The notes under the pieces are model-generated. The model searched no databases and was not told where the DNA came from. It saw only the letters and a list, made by a program, of their open reading frames with translations. This document shows, one piece after another, positions 15,085-21,360 of a stretch of DNA of 21,360 nucleotides. A program made the translations under genes and the position numbers. How positions within the stretch are numbered: the stretch's first letter is position 1; each line of letters opens with the position of its first letter. Origin of the DNA: Thermocrinis sp. (GTDB lineage Bacteria; Aquificota; Aquificia; Aquificales; Aquificaceae); assembly GCF_036781485.1 (NCBI RefSeq), contig NZ_DAIQAX010000007.1, positions 1 to 21,360 of the forward strand. Direction: 5' to 3'.

Positions 15085-15090
15085 ATTATA
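15085..15090 (-). promoter_or_regulatory. Possible -10 hexamer of the endonuclease V gene
   Basis: TATAAT directly follows the permease TAG and ends 9 bases before the endonuclease V ATG. No -35 box is convincing at the normal spacing. No Shine-Dalgarno sequence lies between it and the start codon. Confidence 0.25.
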
Positions 15091-16317
15091 CTAACCGCTT
15101 CTGAATATATCCACAGGGTTTAGCTTGCTAGCTTTGTAAGAAGGATATAAGCTTGCAAACACCGAGAATAGAATAGAAAAGATCGCACCGTAGATGTACA
15201 AGCTAAAGCTTCTGTACAAAACAAAACCTGGGGTTCGTATAAGTCCCTCTACGTCAAGTTTTATCGATTCTAAATATTCCTGCAGACCATAGCCGATAAC
15301 AGAGCCCAAAACCGCCCCAATTATACCCACAAACACACCCTGAAAAAGAAATATAAGTAGAATATCTGTTCTTGAGTATCCCATTGCCATAAGGATGGCT
15401 ATGTCTTTTTTCTTTTCCAAAACAGTCATCATTATTATGTTAAAAATACCAAAGGCAGATACTAAAAGGATGGCAAAGACTATCATGTAGGTTATTATGT
15501 TCTGTATTTTGAAGATGCTCAAAAAATTTTTGTATGCCCTTTGCCAGCTTTCTACTTCGTAATCTACAGACAAACTAAGTGTTTTAGCAATCTTTTCCGC
15601 CCTTTCTGGATCCCTAAGTTTGATAATGATCTCATTTACCTGCCCTTCCTTTCCCAGTATGGCTTGTAAAACGTTTATGTTCAGATAAACTCTCGTATCG
15701 TCCAGGTTAGTTATACCAGAGTCAAATATATCCACCACCCTTAGGGTTAGAGTCTCCCCGTTTGGAGCAACCAGCAAAACCTTCTGCCCCAGTTCCTTTA
15801 TGCCCAGGCCCTTGGCTACCAGAGCACCCAACACCACGCCATCCCTTCGGTTTTGTATAGCCTGAAGGTTCTTATACTTTAAAAACCTCTCTATGATTGA
15901 TGCCTTTGGCTCCCTTTCGGGATCTATCCCTATAAGATTTACTGGTTTTTCCTTTATGCCATACCTTACTATCCCCCTGCTAACCAGATGGGGAGCCACA
16001 CCCAGAACTTCTGAATTTTCCTCAAGCTTTGCCATTAGGTCTCTCCATCCTAAGATCTTCTCCTCTTCCTTAGGTTTTAGACCTAAAATAACGGAGAACT
16101 TTTCTTTTATGCTATCTTCCAAGGATTCTTTGGGTTTTATCTTTATGTGCGGTTCTAAGTCTATCACCTGCTGGATGAAGTAAGATTGAAACCCCAACAT
16201 AAGGGAGCTCATTACTACAAAAGCAGAAACCCCAATGCTTACTCCCAAAAAAGATACTATGGTTTGCCTCTTTCTCTCAATAAGAAGCTTTAATGCTAAA
16301 AAATAGATGTGTCTCAC
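15091..16317 (-). CDS. MacB/LolC-type ABC transporter permease
   Basis: A 408-aa FtsX-fold permease with an N-terminal membrane segment (about 19-43), a large periplasmic domain (about 45-265) and three C-terminal segments (roughly 272-298, 318-348, 370-398). MTVLEKKKDIAILMAMGYSRTDIL is the characteristic coupling region, and the C-terminal YPSYKASKLNPVDIFR is a family tail. It contains no ATPase domain, unlike full-length MacB, and no ABC ATPase gene lies nearby. The upstream adaptor gene overlaps it by 4 bases (GTG start in AGGTGA), arguing that adaptor and permease form one export complex, of MacA-MacB style rather than Lol style. The substrate is unknown. Confidence 0.85.
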   Translation of the reverse strand: MRHIYFLALKLLIERKRQTIVSFLGVSIGVSAFVVMSSLMLGFQSYFIQQVIDLEPHIKIKPKESLEDSIKEKFSVILGLKPKEEEKILGWRDLMAKLEENSEVLGVAPHLVSRGIVRYGIKEKPVNLIGIDPEREPKASIIERFLKYKNLQAIQNRRDGVVLGALVAKGLGIKELGQKVLLVAPNGETLTLRVVDIFDSGITNLDDTRVYLNINVLQAILGKEGQVNEIIIKLRDPERAEKIAKTLSLSVDYEVESWQRAYKNFLSIFKIQNIITYMIVFAILLVSAFGIFNIIMMTVLEKKKDIAILMAMGYSRTDILLIFLFQGVFVGIIGAVLGSVIGYGLQEYLESIKLDVEGLIRTPGFVLYRSFSLYIYGAIFSILFSVFASLYPSYKASKLNPVDIFRSG

Positions 16318-17423
16318 CTTAGGATAACTTTATCTCCTACCTTTAAGCCTTCTAAAACTTCAACGTAGCCTTCGTACTCCTGACCTAACTTAATTGGCAC
16401 TTCTACAGTCCTAACTCTTTCATACTTTAACACCTTACCGTCCTTTACTGCCTCCTTTGGTATGAGCATTGCTTGTTTTTTTTCTATTAGTATTTTCCCC
16501 TCTACAGTGGAGTAAGTGGGTGTGTTTTCGGGTAAGCTTGCCTTTACCTTTACCTTGGCGGTTTTTTTAGTTCTGTCAAGTTGCCCCTCTTTTAAATAAA
16601 CCTCTCCTTCAAAGGTTGTCCCCGGAAAGGCGTCCAAGGTTAAGAATACTTTTTGCCCCTCTCTTACTAAGCCAGCGTACTCCTCGTCTACTTCCAATAT
16701 TATATCAAGCCTTTCAGGATTTCCTATTCCAAAAAGCGCATTTTCCTGAGACAGGTGATTTATGTAGTTTCCCTCTTTTACGTATTTGCTCAACACTACT
16801 CCATCCACGGGACTTTTTACCACATATCTGTCCTTCTGCGCCTTTAGACTTTCTATCTTAGCTAAAATGCTTTTCCTCTCAGTTTGAAGGCTACTGACCG
16901 CATCCTTATATTGATTTAAACTCGCTTCGTATTCCTTTTTGTATATCTCGTAGTTATTTTTATACCTCTCCAGCTGTTCCTTTGGAATGAGACCTCTTTC
17001 TCCTAAATCTTTCCTCCTCTCGTATTCTATCCCTGCCTGATTCATCTGCGTATAGGCTATTTCCACACGTTCTTTTAGAGCCTTAAGATAGGGGGAGTTT
17101 TCGTTCAAGCGTTCCTCTGTAAGCCTTAGCCTTGCTTCCAACTCCCTTAAGGAGGCATCCAACTCGTCTGACCTTAAAACCGCTAAAACTTGCCCTTTTT
17201 TGACCTTTTGACCCTCCTTCACGAAGATTTTCTCTAAAACACCAGAAGCTTCAGCTTTCAAAAGGACAAAGTTTTCTGGCTCTACGTAGCCTGACGCATA
17301 CACAAATTTTTTTACTTCCTTAACTTCCACAACTGCCGTTTTAGGCTCGCTTTTAATGTATCGCCAGGCAAGAAAGATAATGGGAAGAGAAAGCACTACA
17401 GCAATCAAAGGCAGTTTTTTCAT
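16314..17423 (-). CDS. Periplasmic adaptor (HlyD/MacA-like membrane fusion protein)
   Basis: A 369-aa membrane fusion protein. It has one N-terminal anchor (about 5-20), a first lipoyl half (about 57-90, SGVLEKIFVKEGQKVKKGQVL) and a long coiled-coil hairpin (about 93-200). The second lipoyl half (KSPVDGVVLSKYVKEGNYI) and a beta-barrel and membrane-proximal domain follow to the end. Such proteins link an inner-membrane transporter to an outer-membrane channel. Its stop overlaps the permease start. Its ATG directly follows the fabI stop (TGAATG), so translation is probably coupled. No outer-membrane TolC-like gene is in the window. Confidence 0.9.
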   Translation of the reverse strand: MKKLPLIAVVLSLPIIFLAWRYIKSEPKTAVVEVKEVKKFVYASGYVEPENFVLLKAEASGVLEKIFVKEGQKVKKGQVLAVLRSDELDASLRELEARLRLTEERLNENSPYLKALKERVEIAYTQMNQAGIEYERRKDLGERGLIPKEQLERYKNNYEIYKKEYEASLNQYKDAVSSLQTERKSILAKIESLKAQKDRYVVKSPVDGVVLSKYVKEGNYINHLSQENALFGIGNPERLDIILEVDEEYAGLVREGQKVFLTLDAFPGTTFEGEVYLKEGQLDRTKKTAKVKVKASLPENTPTYSTVEGKILIEKKQAMLIPKEAVKDGKVLKYERVRTVEVPIKLGQEYEGYVEVLEGLKVGDKVILR

Positions 17424-18239
17424 TCACTCTTGCCAAAAACCTCTTTTTTTTATTTCCTCTTCCCTTCCAAATACACCCATTATGTGGTATCCATTGTCTA
17501 CATGTATTACCTCTCCAGTTATGGCCCTTGCCCAATCGCTACACAGAAAAACAGCGGTATCCCCTACGTCTTCTATGGTTATGGCTTTTCCAAAAGGATT
17601 TACCTTTGTGGTGTGCTCCATAAGTAGATGAAAACCGGTGATGCTGTATGCAGCCAAGGTCTTTATAGGTCCGGCAGATATGGCATTTATTCTGTGATCA
17701 TACTTTGCTATATCGTAGGCAAGATATCTAACAGTGCACTCAAGGGCAGCTTTGGCTATACCCATAACGTTGTAATGTGGAACCACCTTTTCTGCCCCGT
17801 AATAAGACAAGGTTATAATACTACCTTTCCTCCCTTCCATCAAGGGCAGCAGTGTCTTTGTAAGTGCTATTAATGAGTACACAGATACATCCATTGCTAT
17901 TTTGAACCCTTCCCTTGAAGTGTCTATCACACCCCCCTTAAATTCCTCTTTCGGAGCGTAAGCTATGGAATGGACTATAATGTCCAAGCTTCCCCACTGT
18001 TTACTTAGCCACTCTTTTAGGTTAAGGATATGCTCGTCCTTTGATACATCACACTCAAACACAAGATCACTGCCAAATTCCCGGGCAATCTCCTCCACTC
18101 TTTTTTTAAGCTTTTCGTTTGCGTAAGTGAAAGCCATCTGAGCACCTTCTCTGTAGAAGGATTTGGCTATACCGTAGGCTATGCTCCTCTCGTTTGCTAT
18201 TCCAGTTATCAAAGCCTTCTTACCCGACAACAGACCCAT
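17424..18239 (-). CDS. fabI: Enoyl-[acyl-carrier-protein] reductase
   Basis: NADH-dependent reduction of trans-2-enoyl-ACP, the last step of each fatty-acid elongation cycle. It has 271 aa. GIANERSIAYGIA near the N-terminus is the variant cofactor loop of FabI-type reductases. The active-site Y146, Y156 and K163 (LSYYGAEK, HYNVMGIAKAAL) match E. coli numbering exactly. The DVSV segment and C-terminal GEVIHVDNGYHIMG fit too. The ATG directly abuts the aldolase stop (TAAATG) behind a strong AGGAGGT. No other fab gene is adjacent. Confidence 0.96.
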   Translation of the reverse strand: MGLLSGKKALITGIANERSIAYGIAKSFYREGAQMAFTYANEKLKKRVEEIAREFGSDLVFECDVSKDEHILNLKEWLSKQWGSLDIIVHSIAYAPKEEFKGGVIDTSREGFKIAMDVSVYSLIALTKTLLPLMEGRKGSIITLSYYGAEKVVPHYNVMGIAKAALECTVRYLAYDIAKYDHRINAISAGPIKTLAAYSITGFHLLMEHTTKVNPFGKAITIEDVGDTAVFLCSDWARAITGEVIHVDNGYHIMGVFGREEEIKKRGFWQE

Positions 18240-19037
18240 TTATGTACCTCCTTCCAGTATACTGACTGCCTGTTCTATGGAACCATTTTTGTGAACCAGC
18301 TCATAAAGAGCCCTAACCATCCTTACTCTGTCCTTTGCCTGAAAGACGTTCCTTCCCACAGATAAACCCTTAGCTCCGGCCTGAAGAGCTCCGTAGACCA
18401 TCTCCAACACTTCCCTTTCTGTTTTCATCTTTGGACCACCCGCTATCACCACGGGCACAGGACAACCTTCTACTACCTTATAAAATGTTTCAGGCGAGCC
18501 AGTGTATGGGACCTTAACTATGTCCGCCCCCAACTCTGCACCTATCCTTGCGCAGTGGGCAACTACCTTAGGGTCATATTGATCCATGTCTTTTCCCCTT
18601 CCGTAAACCATAGCCAAAAGAGGCATACCCCACTCTTCGCAAACTCTGGACACAAAACCAAAGTCTCTTAGCATCTCCCTTTCTAAGTCTGCTCCTAAGT
18701 TTATATGAATAGAGACCGCGTCTGCTCCAAGCTTTATAGCTTCTTCCACAGTGCAAACAAGGGTCTTGTCATTCTTAGTTGGAGCCCAGTCTGTGGATGC
18801 AGAAAGATGGACTATAAGCCCAATATCTTTGCCACGACCCCTGTGGCCTACCTTTACCATGCCTTTGTGTAAGACTACCGCATCAGCTCCACCTTCGGCC
18901 ACATCATCCACAGCCTTTTTTATGTCCGTTATACCTTCTATGGGACCAGAACTTACTCCGTGATCCATGGGCACTATAATCGTCTTACCCGTTTCCCTGT
19001 TTATGATTCTTTCTAGCCTCACCAACTTACCTATCAT
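18240..19037 (-). CDS. Class I aldolase of the DhnA/ADTH-synthase family
   Basis: A 265-aa TIM-barrel Schiff-base aldolase. The VPMDHGVSSGP segment (D25, H26), LIVHLSAST (74-82), VSIHINLGAD, the MPLLAMVYGRGK segment (Y145) and the Schiff-base lysine K175 in ADIVKVPYTG resemble archaeal 2-amino-3,7-dideoxy-D-threo-hept-6-ulosonate synthase (MJ0400 type) as much as DhnA-type fructose-bisphosphate aldolase. By family it may act in glycolysis/gluconeogenesis or in an archaeal-type shikimate entry, and sequence alone does not decide. It lies between tonB and fabI and has a strong Shine-Dalgarno sequence. No aromatic-pathway gene is adjacent. Confidence 0.88.
   Translation of the reverse strand: MIGKLVRLERIINRETGKTIIVPMDHGVSSGPIEGITDIKKAVDDVAEGGADAVVLHKGMVKVGHRGRGKDIGLIVHLSASTDWAPTKNDKTLVCTVEEAIKLGADAVSIHINLGADLEREMLRDFGFVSRVCEEWGMPLLAMVYGRGKDMDQYDPKVVAHCARIGAELGADIVKVPYTGSPETFYKVVEGCPVPVVIAGGPKMKTEREVLEMVYGALQAGAKGLSVGRNVFQAKDRVRMVRALYELVHKNGSIEQAVSILEGGT
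18246..18252 (-). promoter_or_regulatory. Shine-Dalgarno site of fabI
   Basis: AGGAGGT inside the last codons of the aldolase gene, 6 bases before the fabI ATG. It fixes the start and shows that fabI is translated efficiently from a shared mRNA. Confidence 0.7.
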
Positions 19038-19041
19038 ACTT

Positions 19042-19764
19042 TTAACCTCCTTTAAACCTGAATGTCACAACTCCAGTTTGTATTATATTATCTCTAATAG
19101 GTTCAAACCTTATACCTTTTACAAAATCTACTATGGACCTGTCCACCTGTGGCACACCGCTTCTTTTTAATATTTCAACTTTTGAGATCTTGCCGGAAGG
19201 ATCCACCCAGATCTTCAGTTGCATAGTAGAGGGCAGTTCAGTAACCGCTATCTTTGGAAAGGGTGGGACAAATACAACCTGTCTTGAAGCACCTGCAAAG
19301 CCCACATGGCCCTGAGCTATGCTTGCGGTTATCTCACCTAATTGCTCACCGACTTTGACATTGCTTTGATTAACTTCCGCTTTTTTACTAAGCACTTTCT
19401 TTTCTATCTCCGAAAGTATGGACTCTTCGCTTTGACTTTCATCCTTTTTTGGTGCCACGGGAATATTCCCTTTTTCAGCTTTTAAAGGAGCTGAGCCAGA
19501 CGCGTTGTCCTGTGGTTTAACTGCTTTCTGAGCTGGAGCTTTAGCTAACTTACTGATAGGCTTGATTAAACTAGAAACATCCTCCTTTGGCTCCTCTTCC
19601 AACAAAAGTTTTATAGGCTCGCTAACCTGCGTGTTTATATCTTTGATTACTAAGTGAAGTGAAAGGTAAGAAAACAAAATAAGGTTTATGCTGATAGAGA
19701 TAAAAAGATACAAGCTTTTTTCAAGCAAATTGTCTTTGTCTGATGGCTTTGTCCAATTATTCAC
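19042..19764 (-). CDS. tonB: Energy transducer TonB-like protein
   Basis: TonB transmits proton-motive-force energy from ExbB-ExbD to outer-membrane receptors. This 240-aa protein has a short cytoplasmic N-terminus, one membrane segment (about 17-40), and a Pro/Lys/Ser-rich periplasmic spacer (about 45-150). The C-terminal domain (about 160-240), with MQLKIWVDPSGKISKVEI, RSGVPQVDRSIVDFVKGIRF and TGVVTFRF, is the TonB_C fold. The start is GTG with no Shine-Dalgarno sequence but a TATAAT 8 bases upstream. exbB and exbD are not in the window. A TolA-like role is possible, but the C-terminus fits TonB better. Confidence 0.85.
   Translation of the reverse strand: MNNWTKPSDKDNLLEKSLYLFISISINLILFSYLSLHLVIKDINTQVSEPIKLLLEEEPKEDVSSLIKPISKLAKAPAQKAVKPQDNASGSAPLKAEKGNIPVAPKKDESQSEESILSEIEKKVLSKKAEVNQSNVKVGEQLGEITASIAQGHVGFAGASRQVVFVPPFPKIAVTELPSTMQLKIWVDPSGKISKVEILKRSGVPQVDRSIVDFVKGIRFEPIRDNIIQTGVVTFRFKGG
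19046..19052 (-). promoter_or_regulatory. Shine-Dalgarno site of the aldolase gene
   Basis: AAGGAGG formed by the last Lys-Gly-Gly codons of tonB, 8 bases before the aldolase ATG. It argues for translational linkage of the two genes. Confidence 0.65.
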
Positions 19765-19772
19765 AATAGCTT

Positions 19773-19778
19773 ATTATA
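19773..19778 (-). promoter_or_regulatory. Possible -10 hexamer of tonB
   Basis: TATAAT spans the lpxC stop codon and ends 8 bases before the tonB GTG. The hexamer 17 bases upstream is TTTAGT, a weak -35. No Shine-Dalgarno sequence lies between it and the start. Confidence 0.3.
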
Positions 19779-20577
19779 AATCAGCAAGGGATTTTACTAA
19801 ATCGTAATTTAAGGAGTGGCCCCCGTAGTAAGATATTATCCTTCCCTTTATTTGTTTGCCCAGTAAATACAGGTCTCCTATTAGGTCTAACAGTTTGTGC
19901 CTTATAGGTTCGTCTTTGGACCTTAAACCTCCAAAGTTATAGACTTTTCCGTCCTTTCCAAAAACTACTGCATTTTCCAAACTTCCACCTTTGGCAAGGC
20001 CAGCCTTTCTGAGAGCTTCCACTTGGTGATCAAAGCAGAAGGTTCTGGCAAAGACCAGCCCTTTTGCGTTTCCTTTGAACCTTACCCTGCAGTCTTTTAA
20101 TAAGCCTTCCACACTTCCCACGTATTCGGCTAAAAACTGGTCAAATGGCAGAGCTTCAATTCTTGCAGTGCAGTTTTTAACGCTTATGGGGGATTTTATT
20201 TCAAGGATTTCCTTTTCCCTGTCCAATTTTTGAATAAGTTTCTTTAGGTTTTTGTAGAAAAAATAACCGCTACCGTCCATAGCTGGCACTTCCCAACCTT
20301 TCAAGACCTCAATCACAAGGTTGTCAATACCAAGCATGTAAAGAACAGCCATAAGATGCTCAACGGTCTTTATTACCCTATCCCCTTTACCCAGGTCTGT
20401 AGAGTACTTGGTATTTACGACGTATCTGTAGTTAGCCGGCACATAATCGCCCTTGATCAAAAACCTTATACCTTTGTAGCTGTCATCTGGATGTAGCCTA
20501 ATTTTACAATATTCCCCCGTATGAAGCCCTATACCCTCAAAGTCTATAACTTCCTTTATAGTAGCCTGGTACATCAC
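19774..20577 (-). CDS. lpxC: UDP-3-O-acyl-N-acetylglucosamine deacetylase
   Basis: Zinc-dependent deacetylase, the committed step of lipid A synthesis. It has 267 aa, slightly shorter than the usual 280-305. The zinc ligands are H74 (TVEHLMA), H227 and D231 (EPIRHKLLDLIGD), and the catalytic histidine is H254 (GGHSLN). The start EGIGLHTGE and the VPAMDGSG segment are standard. The reading frame begins GTG-ATG at 20577; the second codon, ATG at 20574, is an equally good start given the AAGG just upstream. It shows that the cell makes LPS. It sits between hemD and tonB, with gaps under 10 bases. Confidence 0.95.
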   Translation of the reverse strand: MMYQATIKEVIDFEGIGLHTGEYCKIRLHPDDSYKGIRFLIKGDYVPANYRYVVNTKYSTDLGKGDRVIKTVEHLMAVLYMLGIDNLVIEVLKGWEVPAMDGSGYFFYKNLKKLIQKLDREKEILEIKSPISVKNCTARIEALPFDQFLAEYVGSVEGLLKDCRVRFKGNAKGLVFARTFCFDHQVEALRKAGLAKGGSLENAVVFGKDGKVYNFGGLRSKDEPIRHKLLDLIGDLYLLGKQIKGRIISYYGGHSLNYDLVKSLADL

Positions 20578-20583
20578 CTTATT

Positions 20584-21306
20584 TTATTGCAAAAAAGATG
20601 CCAACCTTTTTACCATGTTTAGGACTTCGTGCATACCTGGTTTTTCTGGCATTTCACAGTCTACATCAAAAAACTTTTTCCATTCCTCTTTTGTAGTTTT
20701 ACCAATACAGATAATTTTTTTGTTGCTTAAAGTTGGTCTGTTGCTTAGCTTTTGCAGATTTGCAAAAAAGGCTCTAACTGCGGATGGACTTGCAAAAACC
20801 AAAAAATTAGATACATTAACCTTTTCCTCAAACTCCTGCGGTGGATAATCTACAAGTTTTGTCTGATAGACATCCAAAGGCCAAACTTCAAAGCCCATCT
20901 GCCTTAGTCTTTGTATAACTTCTTCCCTTCCGATGTTAGATCTTGGGATAAGGACTCTGCCCGAATAACCTTCCAAAAGCTTAACCAGCTCTTCTGCGTA
21001 GTATTGCGCTGGCACAGCCCATACCCTGTATCCGTAGCTTTCAACCGCCTCTTTTGTCTTTTCACCCACTGCCAAAATCTTTTCTTTGCCTGTTAAACTA
21101 ACTCTTGACGAAAAATACTTTACCGCCTTTTGACTCTGGAATATAACAAAATCAAACTTTCCTTCTGGAACTTCAAATTCCAAAGGAGCTTCTTCTATCA
21201 ATGGAAGACCTATAACTTTAAAGCCTTCCCTTTCAAAAATTATTCTGTCTTTTTCTATGTCTTCTTTGGCACGTGTTAGCAAAATTGTTAATTTCCCGCT
21301 ATCCAC
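20584..21306 (-). CDS. hemD: Uroporphyrinogen-III synthase
   Basis: Cyclises and inverts ring D of hydroxymethylbilane to give uroporphyrinogen III, the precursor of heme, siroheme and cobamides. It has 240 aa, typical. The two-domain HemD fold shows LLTRAKED (9-16) and IGLPLIEEAPL near the N-terminus. LIPRSNIGREEVIQRL then VYQTKL mark the hinge, and the signature FASPSAVRAFF lies near the C-terminus. HemD sequences diverge widely, so these marks are the main support. The chosen GTG start at 21306 overlaps the end of the preceding frame by 19 bases and has no strong Shine-Dalgarno sequence. hemC is not seen in the window. Confidence 0.9.
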   Translation of the reverse strand: MDSGKLTILLTRAKEDIEKDRIIFEREGFKVIGLPLIEEAPLEFEVPEGKFDFVIFQSQKAVKYFSSRVSLTGKEKILAVGEKTKEAVESYGYRVWAVPAQYYAEELVKLLEGYSGRVLIPRSNIGREEVIQRLRQMGFEVWPLDVYQTKLVDYPPQEFEEKVNVSNFLVFASPSAVRAFFANLQKLSNRPTLSNKKIICIGKTTKEEWKKFFDVDCEMPEKPGMHEVLNMVKRLASFLQ

Positions 21307-21360
21307 CTGCTAACAAGCTCTATTTCAAGCTCAGAAAGTCCCTTTCCCCAAGGACACCTC
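21288..21360 (-). CDS. 3' end of an unidentified gene entering from the right
   Basis: A minus-strand frame is open from the window edge to a TAA at 21288-21290, overlapping the hemD start by 19 bases. The visible 23 residues (PWGKGLSELEIELVSRWIAGN at the end) resemble the Leu-Ser-x-x-Glu and Trp-Ile tail of some cytochrome c or RNA-methyltransferase proteins, but this is too short to assign. It is probably the gene before hemD in the same operon. Confidence 0.45.
   Translation of the reverse strand, partial: RCPWGKGLSELEIELVSRWIAGN

Overview
The window looks like a piece of the chromosome of a thermophilic, Gram-negative bacterium, most probably in the Aquificales (Hydrogenobacter/Thermocrinis-like). 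The reasons are proteins rich in Lys, Glu, Ile and Val, arginine coded mostly by AGA/AGG, lipid A synthesis (LpxC) and TonB pointing to an outer membrane, a thermophile-type family 4 uracil-DNA glycosylase, and extremely tight packing. The genus is an inference. I see no insertion sequence, CRISPR array, tRNA, rRNA or prophage.

Layout. Positions 1-310 hold an unassigned open frame running off the left edge and the space upstream of miaB. miaB (311-1621, +) meets a minus-strand pair (a LolC/LolE-type permease and a PilZ protein, 1607-3441) tail to tail with a 15-base overlap. A divergent promoter region of about 60 bases then starts a plus-strand unit: rplT, pheS, trpE and an ArsA/Get3-like ATPase (3503-7531). 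This unit overlaps the next gene tail to tail by 17 bases. From 7515 to the right edge everything is on the minus strand. In transcription order: the 3' end of an unknown gene, hemD, lpxC, tonB, an aldolase of the DhnA/ADTH-synthase type, fabI, a MacA/HlyD-like adaptor, a second LolC/MacB-type permease, endonuclease V, plsC, a UDP-glucuronate-epimerase-like protein, galE, a V4R-domain protein, a YjbQ-family protein, gatC, recA, pilT, cmk and a family 4 uracil-DNA glycosylase. Spacing is mostly -4 to +15 bases, with no room for ordinary terminators.

Functional themes. One is envelope biogenesis: lpxC, fabI, plsC, the two sugar epimerases, TonB and two efflux/lipoprotein-type permeases, one with a periplasmic adaptor; no ABC ATPase lies nearby. 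Another is DNA maintenance: recA, endonuclease V and uracil-DNA glycosylase. The rest is translation and tRNA function (miaB, rplT, pheS, gatC) and biosynthesis (trpE, hemD, cmk, the aldolase).

Most notable. (1) The pilT gene carries what looks like a clean in-frame deletion of roughly 95 codons that removes the Walker A loop and the Asp box while sparing the Walker B and His boxes. (2) The uracil-DNA glycosylase lacks two of the four cysteines that bind the family's iron-sulfur cluster. (3) Several starts without a Shine-Dalgarno sequence sit 8-12 bases after a TATAAT-like hexamer, suggesting internal promoters and leaderless or near-leaderless mRNAs.
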